64,000 nt of DNA. Origin: Flavobacterium sp. KS-LB2 (GTDB taxonomy: Bacteria; Bacteroidota; Bacteroidia; Flavobacteriales; Flavobacteriaceae). Shown here one piece after another: positions 17,893-25,802 of the stretch. The notes beneath the pieces were generated by a model, which saw only the letters and a list, made by a program, of their open reading frames with translations, did not search any database and was not told the DNA's origin. The stretch lies in the NCBI RefSeq assembly GCF_036895565.1, contig NZ_CP145904.1, positions 620,001 to 684,000 on the forward strand. The letters run 5' to 3'. A program made the position numbers and the translations under genes. The first letter of the stretch is position 1. Each line of letters starts with the position of its first letter.

Positions 17893-18633
17893 TTATACTT
17901 TTTTTGAGATTTTAATTTTATGAAAGATACTGATTCGGATTATGTCTCTATTGAAATAATCAATTCCATTGCTTCTGCTTTGAAAACTGTTAAGATAACC
18001 GAGTTCAAATGCTAAATTGCTATTGAGTCCATAATGTATGGCAGCATAAATCCGATTTTGATCAAACGTGTTTTTAATTATATTTTTTCCAAAATTGAAC
18101 ATTATTTCATCAGATGCTACTGCTTTTAATAACTGTTTTTCTTTTTTCCAAAAAATGCAGTCTGCTTGAAGTCGGTATCTGAATCTCCAAAAAAATGTAG
18201 TGCCAGAAAGCAACTCATCTTTATTAGCATTCTGAATAAATCGCTCTTCTACCTGGAAACGTTGTGTCACCTTTACTTTATTAGCATTTAATTTCCACGT
18301 AAGATCCTGTTGCCCTCTATATTCAGGTGTGTTGTAATCAGGATTGATTTCAGGGACTTGAGTGTCAACTGAAAAATAGGCAAAACCAGAGCCAGCCTCT
18401 AAATGTTCATTTATTTTATAACGGCCTTGAATTCGGATGACATATAAGTTTTCTTGTGTTGGTTTTAGAAAAAGTCGGTTGTCAAATTCAGAATGCAAAG
18501 ACCATTTCTCGCTTATTAACAATTGATTGTAATAACGCGTCCAAAGAATGCTTTGATGATCTACTTTTTTTACCGCTTGTGCGTGTAGCCCCAAACAGAG
18601 TAGTGTACAAAAGAAAAGGAATTTATGAGTCAT
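17893..18633 (-). CDS. DUF2490 outer-membrane protein
   Basis: Exported protein of about 246 aa with a signal peptide (THKFLFFCTLLCLGLHAQA). The mature part is built of alternating beta strands such as KWSLHSEFDNRLFLKP and HLEAGSGFAYF, ending in a strand with a terminal aromatic region (DIIRISIFHKIKISKKV), as in small outer-membrane barrels of the DUF2490 family. Function is unknown. The frame is open to an ATG at 18654; the ATG at 18633 puts the signal peptide at the very N-terminus and is preferred. Confidence 0.75.
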   Translation of the reverse strand: MTHKFLFFCTLLCLGLHAQAVKKVDHQSILWTRYYNQLLISEKWSLHSEFDNRLFLKPTQENLYVIRIQGRYKINEHLEAGSGFAYFSVDTQVPEINPDYNTPEYRGQQDLTWKLNANKVKVTQRFQVEERFIQNANKDELLSGTTFFWRFRYRLQADCIFWKKEKQLLKAVASDEIMFNFGKNIIKNTFDQNRIYAAIHYGLNSNLAFELGYLNSFQSRSNGIDYFNRDIIRISIFHKIKISKKV

Positions 18634-18716
18634 TAGTTTTAAAAATCGTTCCAAATGTAAACAAAGTCAACCATTCTAAAGCAGTTAATTATTTGTTGAT
18701 TTAATTCTTTACACAT

Positions 18717-18760
18717 AAAAAAATGCAGCACTGCTAACTCATGTGATAGCGGTGCTGTAC
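18717..18760 (-). terminator. Terminator of the TonB-dependent receptor gene
   Basis: On the minus strand CAGCACCGCTA and TAGCAGTGCTG pair around a 10-nt loop and are followed by CA and a T tract. Confidence 0.85.
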
Positions 18761-18782
18761 TATAAAAGGATGAAATTATTGT

Positions 18783-21380
18783 TTATAGTGAATACCTCAA
18801 GGTGATTCCATAAGTTCTTTGGTCGCCTAAAACACCAGCATAATGCCCAGAATTTCCGCCAGCCGGTAATAATTGTTCAAAGTAATCTTTGTTCAATAAG
18901 TTACGACCCCAAAAGTTTACAGATAATCCTTCGGTTGCTCTAAATCCGAAACGACCGTTAAAGATAGCATATCCTTGCACCACCAAGAATTTTGAAGCCG
19001 ATGGACTTGATGAAAATTCAGAACGAGCATAAGAGTCAATCGCTATAAAGAATTTACCTAGGTTGCTAAAAAATTTAGCGGATTTGGTATATTCTCCACC
19101 TAAACTTCCGGCCCATTTTGAAACACCAGGCAAAGTACTTCCAGACACATCTTTGAAAGATACAGGAGAGCCCGTTTCTTCAAGCGGTAGCGGAGCATTG
19201 GTAAATTTAACATATTTTCCATCGGTGAAGCTCAATGCCCCGTTGAAAGAAAAATGTTCATTGATTACAAAACTGGCATCAACTTCGACACCTCTTACAC
19301 GTACTTTGTCTGCATTGGCTAGGTAACCACGATTTACCCCTAATTCAGCTGCTTGTACATTGGTTTGGAAATCTTTGATATCCGTATTGTACAAAGTCAA
19401 GTTTAAAATAGCTCTTTTGAACGGAGAGGTTTTTATTCCAATTTCATAATGATTTACATCTTCGGGTCTAATGACAGCAAGATCAGCTAAAGTTTGTCCT
19501 GCAGCAGGAGTAGGCAAACCGGCTACGTTTACACCCACTGGTTTGTAACTTTTAGCGTAAGTAGCGTAGCCATTAATTTTATCAGTTGCTTTATAATTCA
19601 CCGTAATATTTCCTGAAAAGTCAAACTTATCTTTGTTTGCAGAGAAGGTTTGGTTGGTGTATACTGCTCTTTTTATTGCCAATAATTGTGGATCATTGGT
19701 TTGTAAACCACCATACGTTTGACGGTCGTAGTTCGATTCTTTTTTGTCATAATTGTATCGTAATCCCGGTAGAATATGCAATCTATCGGTAACTTGCCAA
19801 TCTAATTGTCCAAATAAAGCCGCACTTACAGCATGAATATCAGCAATGGTACGTATTCCGTAGCCTTCAAGCAATCCTGGTTCAGCCCATCTAGCAAGCG
19901 GTACAGGTGTTGAAACTCCATTATTATTATAGTTTACTGACGATTGAGAAAAACGCCATTGTGCATTTCCGGATTCTTCAGTCCCCCTAATTTTAACCAT
20001 TTGATCGATAAAAAAGGCACCAACTACTCCGCTTAATTTAGAAGATACTTGTCCTGCATAACGAATTTCTTGTGTCAACTGCGTATGTCTGGCTGGATTT
20101 TGTGATTTAGCCAAAACTTGTAGTCCTGTAAAATCCCTATCGTTTGAAGGATCCCAGTTCCAAAAACGCCATGCGGTAGTTGAGGTTAAGGTTCCTTTAC
20201 CAATTTTAGTATCTACGTTAAGCGATGCTCCACCTAAATCTTGTCCCGAACGCCATGGTGTATCGTGATCAATTTTACGGTCAAAAGCATTTCTGCTCGG
20301 GAGTTGGTAATTCAAATCAGCAATGATGGCGTCAAATTGGCGGTAAGCAGCCCTTTGCGTTGGCGCTACACCAGCAATTACTTGCGCATATCCATCAGGA
20401 CGTTGTGTAGTGATATCAGCTGCGAATAAAATGTTTGTATTTTCAGAAGCATTGTACAATAATTGGCCTCTAATTCCTTGATTGTTTAAGGTATTTGTAG
20501 GTCTTCCAGTAGCTACGTTATCAATTAAACCGTCTCTTTGTGTTCCTGAAAATGAGATTCGACCAGCTAGTTTTTTACTTAACGCACCAGTTATAGATGT
20601 TTTAGCTTGAAGGAAACCGTAATTTCCGTAGCTTACTTCAAAATCAGCACCAGATGTAAAACTTGGTTTTCTGGTGGTAATGTTAAAAGCACCTGAGGTT
20701 GTATTTTTACCAAAAAGCGATCCTTGCGGTCCACGCAATACTTCAATGCGGTCAATATCGACAAAGTCTAAAGTGGTGGCTGCTGGGCGCGAATAATATA
20801 CTCCGTCAACATAAAAACCAACACCAGGATCAATCCCGTCATTAGTGAGTCCGTAAGGCGAACCGAGTCCTCTAATGTTAATACCCGTATTTCTCGGATT
20901 GGAGGAATACAATTGTACTGAAGGAATCAATTCTTTCACTCGATTTACGTTGAAAGCACCTGCTTGTTCCGCTTGTTTTCCAGTCACGACAGATACAGCA
21001 ATTGGGATATCTTGCGCTTTTTCTATTCTTCTACGAGAGGTAACCACGACTTCAGAGAGTACTTTTTCTTCCCCGTATGAAATGATAATCTCCAGCGGTT
21101 TTACGTTGGTAGGCAATTCGGTAATTTTAATTTCTTTGGTATTATAGCCCGCATATTGTACAATAAGCGTGAAGGGAAGGGACTTTGCTTCGATACTGAA
21201 AGTTCCATCAGCTAGCGTTGTAGTTGTGTTTGTAGTTCCTTTGAGTACAATATTAACTCCTACAATTGGGGTATCTTGTTGGTCTTTTACTTTTCCTTCA
21301 AGTAGTACTTGTGCAAAAGAAGTGGAGAAAACTAAAAATAATAATAAAGTACTGCTTGTTTTTAGATAAATATTTTTCAT
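18783..21380 (-). CDS. TonB-dependent receptor with CarboxypepD_reg domain
   Basis: Outer-membrane importer of 865 aa. A signal peptide ending SFAQ is followed by a carboxypeptidase-regulatory-like domain (about residues 25-110, GTTNTTTTLADGTFSIEAKS). The plug (about 115-235) has RPAATTLDFVDIDRIEVLRGPQGSLFGKN, and a long beta barrel ends in YGITLRYSL with a terminal aromatic/hydrophobic strand. It is not a SusC: there is no SusD partner. Upstream lie a Cys-rich leader ORF and an Rrf2 regulator on the same strand, so expression is probably controlled by that pair. Substrate unknown; the regulatory context suggests sulfur or iron-sulfur status. Confidence 0.93.
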   Translation of the reverse strand: MKNIYLKTSSTLLLFLVFSTSFAQVLLEGKVKDQQDTPIVGVNIVLKGTTNTTTTLADGTFSIEAKSLPFTLIVQYAGYNTKEIKITELPTNVKPLEIIISYGEEKVLSEVVVTSRRRIEKAQDIPIAVSVVTGKQAEQAGAFNVNRVKELIPSVQLYSSNPRNTGINIRGLGSPYGLTNDGIDPGVGFYVDGVYYSRPAATTLDFVDIDRIEVLRGPQGSLFGKNTTSGAFNITTRKPSFTSGADFEVSYGNYGFLQAKTSITGALSKKLAGRISFSGTQRDGLIDNVATGRPTNTLNNQGIRGQLLYNASENTNILFAADITTQRPDGYAQVIAGVAPTQRAAYRQFDAIIADLNYQLPSRNAFDRKIDHDTPWRSGQDLGGASLNVDTKIGKGTLTSTTAWRFWNWDPSNDRDFTGLQVLAKSQNPARHTQLTQEIRYAGQVSSKLSGVVGAFFIDQMVKIRGTEESGNAQWRFSQSSVNYNNNGVSTPVPLARWAEPGLLEGYGIRTIADIHAVSAALFGQLDWQVTDRLHILPGLRYNYDKKESNYDRQTYGGLQTNDPQLLAIKRAVYTNQTFSANKDKFDFSGNITVNYKATDKINGYATYAKSYKPVGVNVAGLPTPAAGQTLADLAVIRPEDVNHYEIGIKTSPFKRAILNLTLYNTDIKDFQTNVQAAELGVNRGYLANADKVRVRGVEVDASFVINEHFSFNGALSFTDGKYVKFTNAPLPLEETGSPVSFKDVSGSTLPGVSKWAGSLGGEYTKSAKFFSNLGKFFIAIDSYARSEFSSSPSASKFLVVQGYAIFNGRFGFRATEGLSVNFWGRNLLNKDYFEQLLPAGGNSGHYAGVLGDQRTYGITLRYSL

Positions 21381-21397
21381 TGTATTATGTATATGGA

Positions 21398-21427
21398 ATT
21401 AGTCGAGTTTAAAAATATTTTTTTTAT
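21398..21427. repeat. 30-bp direct repeat, copy 1
   Basis: Runs from ATTAGTCGAGTTTAA into a T-rich end. It differs from copy 2 (21577-21606) by one base. It spans the stop codon of the 31-codon leader ORF and the leader of the TonB-receptor gene. Confidence 0.85.
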
Positions 21428-21519
21428 TTCTGACACATACACATCAAACAAGAAATTGGATTAGGTTTTGATTTTTTGAAAACGTCTAAGGATTTTTTTA
21501 ATTGCATCTTTTTCATCAT
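21424..21519 (-). CDS. Putative Cys-rich leader peptide of the TonB receptor
   Basis: A 31-codon ORF starting with tandem ATG codons (MMKKMQLKKS...) and ending in SCLMCMCQK, with three cysteines in the last eight residues. It follows a -7 box (21554-21561) by about 35 bp, and its stop lies 43 nt before the TonB-receptor ATG. The basic N-terminal half and Cys cluster give no membrane or domain match I know. It may be a regulatory leader whose translation senses cysteine supply, or a small functional peptide. Its coding status rests on position, start context and composition only. Confidence 0.55.
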   Translation of the reverse strand: MMKKMQLKKSLDVFKKSKPNPISCLMCMCQK

Positions 21520-21533
21520 GTTTTAAATAGAGG

Positions 21534-21546
21534 TTAGTTTTACTAA
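21534..21546. promoter_or_regulatory. Candidate operator, TTAGT-TTT-ACTAA palindrome
   Basis: Perfect 5-bp inverted repeat with a 3-nt spacer at the predicted transcription start of the leader/TonB-receptor transcript. The TTAGT half also opens both 30-bp repeats nearby. A likely site for the adjacent Rrf2 regulator, but not proven. Confidence 0.4.
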
Positions 21547-21553
21547 TTTGATG

Positions 21554-21561
21554 CAAATGTA
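21554..21561 (-). promoter_or_regulatory. -7 promoter box of the leader/TonB-receptor transcript
   Basis: Minus-strand TACATTTG, a full match to TAnnTTTG, lying between the rrf2 stop codon and the leader ORF. No clear -33 TTG at the best spacing, which would fit a regulated promoter. Confidence 0.55.
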
Positions 21562-21576
21562 TATAAATTCTATAAA

Positions 21577-21606
21577 ATTAGTAGAGTTTAAAAATATTTT
21601 TTTTAT
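21577..21606. repeat. 30-bp direct repeat, copy 2
   Basis: ATTAGTAGAGTTTAA followed by the same T-rich end as copy 1, 29 of 30 bases identical. It spans the stop codon of the Rrf2 gene and lies just upstream of the -7 box. Confidence 0.85.
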
Positions 21607-22016
21607 CGATGTATTAACGAAGCAATAGTGATGCCTTGCATTGCTTTGAGCGTTTCCTCACGAATTACTATCAAACCGTGACGTAAAGTACAAGTGGCCT
21701 CGTCTTTACAATCAGAGCAACGTTCATAAAAATTTAAGGAAGCGCAGGGAAGTAAAGCAATTGCACCGTCAAAAAGGCGATGAATATCTGCTAGTGTGAT
21801 TTCATTTTTAGATTTTAAAAGGTAATAACCTCCTAATTTTCCTTGCTTGCTGCCTACAAAATGGCCTCGTTTGAGATCCAACAGAATTTGTTCCAAAAAC
21901 TTTTTCGGAATTGATGCAGCATCTGCAATTTCAAGAGTTCTAGACACGTGTGTATCCTCTTGTTGTGCTAAATACAAAAGGGCTTTTAAAGCGTATTTGG
22001 CTTTTTGTGAAAGCAT
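21603..22016 (-). CDS. Rrf2/IscR-type transcriptional regulator
   Basis: The 137-aa product has the Rrf2 winged helix at the N-terminus: MLSQKAKYALKALLYLAQQE, IPKKFLEQILLDLKRGHFVGSKQGKLGGYYLL. Four cysteines at about residues 91, 100, 103 and 109 form C-x8-C-x2-C-x5-C in the region where IscR/NsrR hold an iron-sulfur cluster, so it may sense iron-sulfur or redox state. It lies on the same strand as the leader ORF and TonB receptor and probably controls them. Confidence 0.9.
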   Translation of the reverse strand: MLSQKAKYALKALLYLAQQEDTHVSRTLEIADAASIPKKFLEQILLDLKRGHFVGSKQGKLGGYYLLKSKNEITLADIHRLFDGAIALLPCASLNFYERCSDCKDEATCTLRHGLIVIREETLKAMQGITIASLIHR

Positions 22017-22119
22017 GAAAATTGTTTTTATAAGAACACTCTTATTTCAGTAGCGCCCAAAGTAAGAGTGTTATAGTTGTATGTGATAATGTTATTGAAA
22101 AATTTTGTACGATATTGTT

Positions 22120-22932
22120 TTACCAACCTCCGCTAGATCCACCACCAGAGAAACCTCCGCCGCCAAATCCACCGCCGAAACCGCCTCCACCAAATCCACC
22201 ACCAGAGGAACCTCCGCCAAAACCACCTCCGCCACTATTTCTTCCAAGACTGCTTAGAATAATGACATCTAGTAGACTTGGACCTATACCGCCGCCTCTA
22301 TTACCAGAATTTCCACCACCGCCTTTGTTTCTTGAAATCAATACAAGTATTATGATGACAATAACGATTAAGGGTAAAATAGGAAACCCTTTATCTTTGG
22401 TTTTTTTAACACGTTCACCTTTGTATTTTCCTTTGAAAACATCAATAAGAGCATCTGTTCCTTTGTCTAAACCGTTGTAATAACTTCCGGCTTTAAATTC
22501 TGGAATAATAATATTTCGGATTATTTCTCCACCAATTCCAGCGGTTAGTCGATCTTCTAATCCATAACCGGGATTGATTGCTATTTTTTTTTCGGCTTTA
22601 GCCAATAAAATGATAACACCATTGTCGTCTTTCTCAGTCCCACCAATTCCCCATGTTTGACCCCATTTAGTTGCTAATTGACTAACATCTTCGTTCTGAA
22701 GACTTTCAATCGTTATAACTACAATTTGAGTAGTGGTAGAATCAGAGTATTTAATCAGTTTTTCTTCTAATTGTGCTTTTTCTGTTGCGCTTAAAACATT
22801 AGCATAATCATATACAGAAGTTTGTAAAGTTGGTTTTTCAGGAATGGTAAATTGAGCAAAGCCAATCTGTGTGACAAACAAACAAACAAATAATTTTAGG
22901 AAAAATAAGGTATTCTCTTTTTGTAATCGCAT
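22120..22932 (-). CDS. TPM-domain protein with Gly-rich tail (YgcG family)
   Basis: The 270-aa protein has a signal peptide ending IGFAQ and a TPM domain (about residues 38-165) with VYDYANVLSATEKAQLEEKL and AINPGYGLEDRLTAGIGGEI. One membrane helix follows (ILPLIVIVIIILVLIS). The tail of about 60 residues is almost only Gly, Ser and Phe. The domain faces the periplasm. Its start overlaps the stop of the upstream TPM gene by one base (TAATG), a sign of translational coupling in the LemA-TPM-TPM operon. Confidence 0.9.
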   Translation of the reverse strand: MRLQKENTLFFLKLFVCLFVTQIGFAQFTIPEKPTLQTSVYDYANVLSATEKAQLEEKLIKYSDSTTTQIVVITIESLQNEDVSQLATKWGQTWGIGGTEKDDNGVIILLAKAEKKIAINPGYGLEDRLTAGIGGEIIRNIIIPEFKAGSYYNGLDKGTDALIDVFKGKYKGERVKKTKDKGFPILPLIVIVIIILVLISRNKGGGGNSGNRGGGIGPSLLDVIILSSLGRNSGGGGFGGGSSGGGFGGGGFGGGFGGGGFSGGGSSGGW

Positions 22933-23369
22933 TATCCTCTAGATATTTCGTTAGATAATTCATTTGTATCGCCTTCTTGCCAAGGGAAATAGTGCTGTAA
23001 TTGTTCGCCTGCTCTAGCAATTCCATCGATAAGACCTTTTTTGAAATCTCCTTTTTTGAACTCAGTCACCATAATATCTCGGGTGCAATTCCAAAAATCA
23101 TTTGGAACAACATCATTAATACCTTTGTCTCCGCAAATAACAAAATGTCTGTCTTTTACCGCTAAGTAAATCAAAACACCATTTTGAAGGTCAGTTTCAT
23201 CCATTTTTAGTTCATGAAAAACTTCCATGGCGCGATCATAAGCATCTATGGAAGTTGTTTTTTCTATATGAACTCTAATCTCGCCAGAAGTGTTTTTTTC
23301 AGCCATACGAATAGCTTCAACAATTTCTTGTTCTTCTTCTTTGGTTAAAAAATCTTCTACTTTTGACAT
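22932..23369 (-). CDS. TPM-domain protein
   Basis: The 145-aa protein is a single TPM domain without signal peptide or membrane helix, beginning MSKVEDFLTKEEEQEIVEAI and containing NTSGEIRVHIE and VLIYLAVKDRHFVICGDKGI. It is the middle gene of the LemA-TPM-TPM set, 11 bp after lemA and overlapping the next gene by one base. The function of the set is not settled; related proteins are linked to membrane and photosystem maintenance elsewhere. Confidence 0.9.
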   Translation of the reverse strand: MSKVEDFLTKEEEQEIVEAIRMAEKNTSGEIRVHIEKTTSIDAYDRAMEVFHELKMDETDLQNGVLIYLAVKDRHFVICGDKGINDVVPNDFWNCTRDIMVTEFKKGDFKKGLIDGIARAGEQLQHYFPWQEGDTNELSNEISRG

Positions 23370-23380
23370 TATTTTTTAGA

Positions 23381-23968
23381 TTAGAATTTTACTTCAACAG
23401 GTTTGTCTGCACCTTCAACTGCATTGAAGTACGCTTTCTCTTTGAATCCAAACATTCCAGCAAATAAGCTATTTGGGAACGTTTTAATATGAGAGTTATA
23501 TGGTTTTACCGCTTCGTTGAAACGTGTTCTCGCTGTTAGAATTTGATTCTCAGTACTGGCCAATTCGTCTTGTAATTTCAAGAAGTTTTGGTTGGCTTTC
23601 AATTCTGGATACGCTTCAACAGTTACTAATAATCGAGACAATGAACTGCTCACCCCACTTTGTGCTTTGTTGAATTCCGCTAATTGTTCCGGAGTAATAT
23701 TTGCTGGATCAATTTTTACAGAAGTAGCTTTAGAACGTGCTTCAATAACTGCTGTCAAAGTACTTTTTTCAAAATCAGCGGCACCTTTCACGGTGTTTAC
23801 TAAATTCCCAATAAGGTCATTTCTTCTTTGATACGCGGTTTGCACATCACCCCAAGATTGTTCTACATTTTGGTTTAACGTTACTGCTGTATTGTTAATT
23901 CCTTTAACCCAGCTGTAAATTACAAAAATTACAACCGCTCCGATAATCCAAGGCAAAAATCTTCTCAT
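23381..23968 (-). CDS. lemA: LemA family protein
   Basis: The 195-aa protein has one N-terminal membrane helix (LPWIIGAVVIFVIYSWV) and a helical LemA domain: QNVEQSWGDVQTAYQRRNDLIGNLVNTVKG, TAVIEARSKA, and YPELKANQNFLKLQDELASTENQI. These are the standard blocks. It lies between the MerR gene (71-bp gap) and the TPM genes (11-bp gap). Confidence 0.95.
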   Translation of the reverse strand: MRRFLPWIIGAVVIFVIYSWVKGINNTAVTLNQNVEQSWGDVQTAYQRRNDLIGNLVNTVKGAADFEKSTLTAVIEARSKATSVKIDPANITPEQLAEFNKAQSGVSSSLSRLLVTVEAYPELKANQNFLKLQDELASTENQILTARTRFNEAVKPYNSHIKTFPNSLFAGMFGFKEKAYFNAVEGADKPVEVKF

Positions 23969-24039
23969 GTTTACTTAATTTAATGTTTATTATTTAATTG
24001 TTTAAAATTTTTAATTAGGAAGTAGTCGTGTCGTGCTAA

Positions 24040-24372
24040 CTACAATTCGTTTTTTATGTTTGTTAATTGTGTGCGTATCGTTTCTAATTTTCGAATAATT
24101 TCAAACTTATCTAGTGTTTTCTTTTGTCCTTCTTTTAAATGGGTTTTGGCACCTTCCAGCGTAAAACCTCTTTCTTTGACTAAATGATAGATCAATTGTA
24201 AATTAGTGATGTCCTCTGGAGTAAACATTCGATTGCCTTTCGCATTCTTTTTTGGTTTCAGAATATCAAATTCATTGTCCCAAAAACGAATCAGCGATGC
24301 ATTCACGTCAAATGCTTTGGCCACTTCGCCAATGCTGTAATATCTTTTATCTTTAGATAATTCAATATGCAT
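24040..24372 (-). CDS. MerR family transcriptional regulator
   Basis: The 110-aa protein has the MerR winged helix at residues 10-80: YYSIGEVAKAFDVNASLIRFWDNEFDILKPKKNAKGNRMFTPEDI. A short helical end (FEIIRKLETIRTQLTNIKNEL) would form the dimer coiled coil. There is no effector domain and no Cys pair, so it is not a metal sensor of the classic type. It sits between the M23 peptidase and lemA genes, an order I associate with other flavobacteria. Confidence 0.9.
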   Translation of the reverse strand: MHIELSKDKRYYSIGEVAKAFDVNASLIRFWDNEFDILKPKKNAKGNRMFTPEDITNLQLIYHLVKERGFTLEGAKTHLKEGQKKTLDKFEIIRKLETIRTQLTNIKNEL

Positions 24373-24407
24373 ATCTGTTTTTTATTTTTTGTCCAGTTGA
24401 ATTGTCA

Positions 24408-24461
24408 CTGAATACTATTTTTTATTCTTTATCTGAACCCAACCCTGAATACTATTTTTTA
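24408..24461. repeat. 17-bp direct repeat, two copies
   Basis: CTGAATACTATTTTTTA occurs at 24408-24424 and 24445-24461, with a 37-bp period. The second copy includes the stop codon of the M23 peptidase gene. Confidence 0.8.
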
Positions 24462-25436
24462 ATCCAGCGATTGATTCTCCTGATTTGCCAGTTGTGCAAT
24501 GGCAACATATTCCACTGCCGATATATTTCCGTAATAAAAATTAAGCGGATTTACCACTTTTTTATCCTTATGAACTTCATAATGCAAATGCGGAGCTTCT
24601 GATCTTCCCGTGCTTCCCACATAACCAATAATATCACCTCGTTTTACCCGTTGTCCCGCTCTGGTGTTGTATTTGCTCAAATGCGCGTATAATGTTTCAT
24701 ATCCAAATCCATGCCGAATAACAATATGGTTTCCATACCCAGAGGCTGTATTGTCTGCTTTTGCAACTACTCCGTCACCAGTAGCATAAATAGGTGTTCC
24801 AGTTTTTGCAGTAAAATCCATCCCTTCATGCATTTTCCTTGCTTTCGTAAAAGGATCAGTTCGGTATCCAAAACCAGAGGCCATTTGTTTTAATTTTTCA
24901 TTCTGTACTGGCTGAATGGCAGGAATGGCTGACAAAAAATCGCTTTTGGCTTCTGCCAATTTCAAAATAACGTCCAATGATTTGGATTGAATGGCTAATT
25001 CCTTACTCAAAACATCAATTCTTTTAGTAGTATTAATCACCAACTGCGAATTGTTATAACCTGCTAATAATTGATACCTATTTTTTCCCTGAAATCCCGC
25101 TTTCCGAATAGAATCAGGAATCGCTGATTTGTTAAAATACACACGATATAAATTGTTGTCTCGATTTTCAATCGCTTCAATAACACCATTTATCTGATCC
25201 ATTTTCTTGTTCAGCAGCGCATAATTCAATCTCAAATTTTCAATTTCACGGGCTTGCAAACGATCTTTTGGTGTTTCAAAATAAGGAGTATTCAATAAAA
25301 CGATAAAACTCAAAAAACCAAACAACGCCGATGCCAATAAAAACAAGATAATAACACCAAATTTTCTTCTTTTTCGTGTTTTTATTTTTCTATAGGCTAG
25401 ATTTTCGGAATCGTAATAATATTTTACTTTCGACAT
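24459..25436 (-). CDS. Membrane-anchored M23 peptidase
   Basis: Probable murein endopeptidase or its regulator, 325 aa. A membrane helix at about residues 27-50 follows a basic cytoplasmic start. Helical segments come next, then an M23 domain from about residue 190 to 300. Zinc ligands are visible in HEGMDFTAKTG (His and Asp) and in the HLHYEVH motif. It is the first gene of the minus-strand M23-MerR-LemA-TPM-TPM run and is divergent from alaS. Confidence 0.92.
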   Translation of the reverse strand: MSKVKYYYDSENLAYRKIKTRKRRKFGVIILFLLASALFGFLSFIVLLNTPYFETPKDRLQAREIENLRLNYALLNKKMDQINGVIEAIENRDNNLYRVYFNKSAIPDSIRKAGFQGKNRYQLLAGYNNSQLVINTTKRIDVLSKELAIQSKSLDVILKLAEAKSDFLSAIPAIQPVQNEKLKQMASGFGYRTDPFTKARKMHEGMDFTAKTGTPIYATGDGVVAKADNTASGYGNHIVIRHGFGYETLYAHLSKYNTRAGQRVKRGDIIGYVGSTGRSEAPHLHYEVHKDKKVVNPLNFYYGNISAVEYVAIAQLANQENQSLD

Positions 25437-25802
25437 ATTTTAAAATACCCTATTTTTGCACACTGTAAAAGGTTAGACGAACAAATTTAAGAAATGTTTC
25501 ATTTGTTACATCCTTTTTTCAGGAATAAATAAAATAATGTGCCTATTCCAGCTATTCGTTACAAGTTCTCGTCTTGAAATCTTTTTTCTATGAGCCAGCA
25601 GGAGCTTCCTTTGGTCGCTCTGCCATCTCAAGAAAAAATAAATTTCAAAACTGCGAAGCTTTTCACTGCAAACACCAAGTGTTCAGTGAACTCCGCTGAA
25701 AATAAGAGCGTGTGAGATAATCTGGGGCAAAAAATGAATAGTAAAAGATGTAGTTTCAGGGATAATTAACTTTAAACCTTAAACTTTAAACTAAAATTAA
25801 TA
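25437..25802. other. Gene-free stretch upstream of alaS
   Basis: 366 bp without a convincing ORF. It holds a plus-strand TATTTTTG box at 25451-25458, which would give a leader of about 340 nt if it drives alaS, and copy B of the intergenic hairpin repeat. The last 80 bp before alaS are AT-rich with no clear -7 box. Confidence 0.6.
25543..25690 (+). repeat. Intergenic hairpin repeat, copy B
   Basis: Begins with a CCTATTCCAGC-type block. The hairpin at 25592-25629 has loop TTCCTTTGGTC closed by AGC/GCT and GCAG/CTGC, and an AAGAAAAAA and GCTTTTCACTGCAA tail follows. It matches copies near 15.0, 33.1 and 49.6 kb. Confidence 0.7.

Noticed and set aside
22115..22480. 121-codon proline-rich plus-strand ORF
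   Set aside because: It is the complement of the Gly-rich tail of the TPM protein; the long proline run only mirrors GGN codons.
25437..25802. Riboswitch or T-box in front of alaS
   Set aside because: No T-box sequence or specifier structure is visible; the structured part is the dispersed hairpin repeat, also found at unrelated genes.
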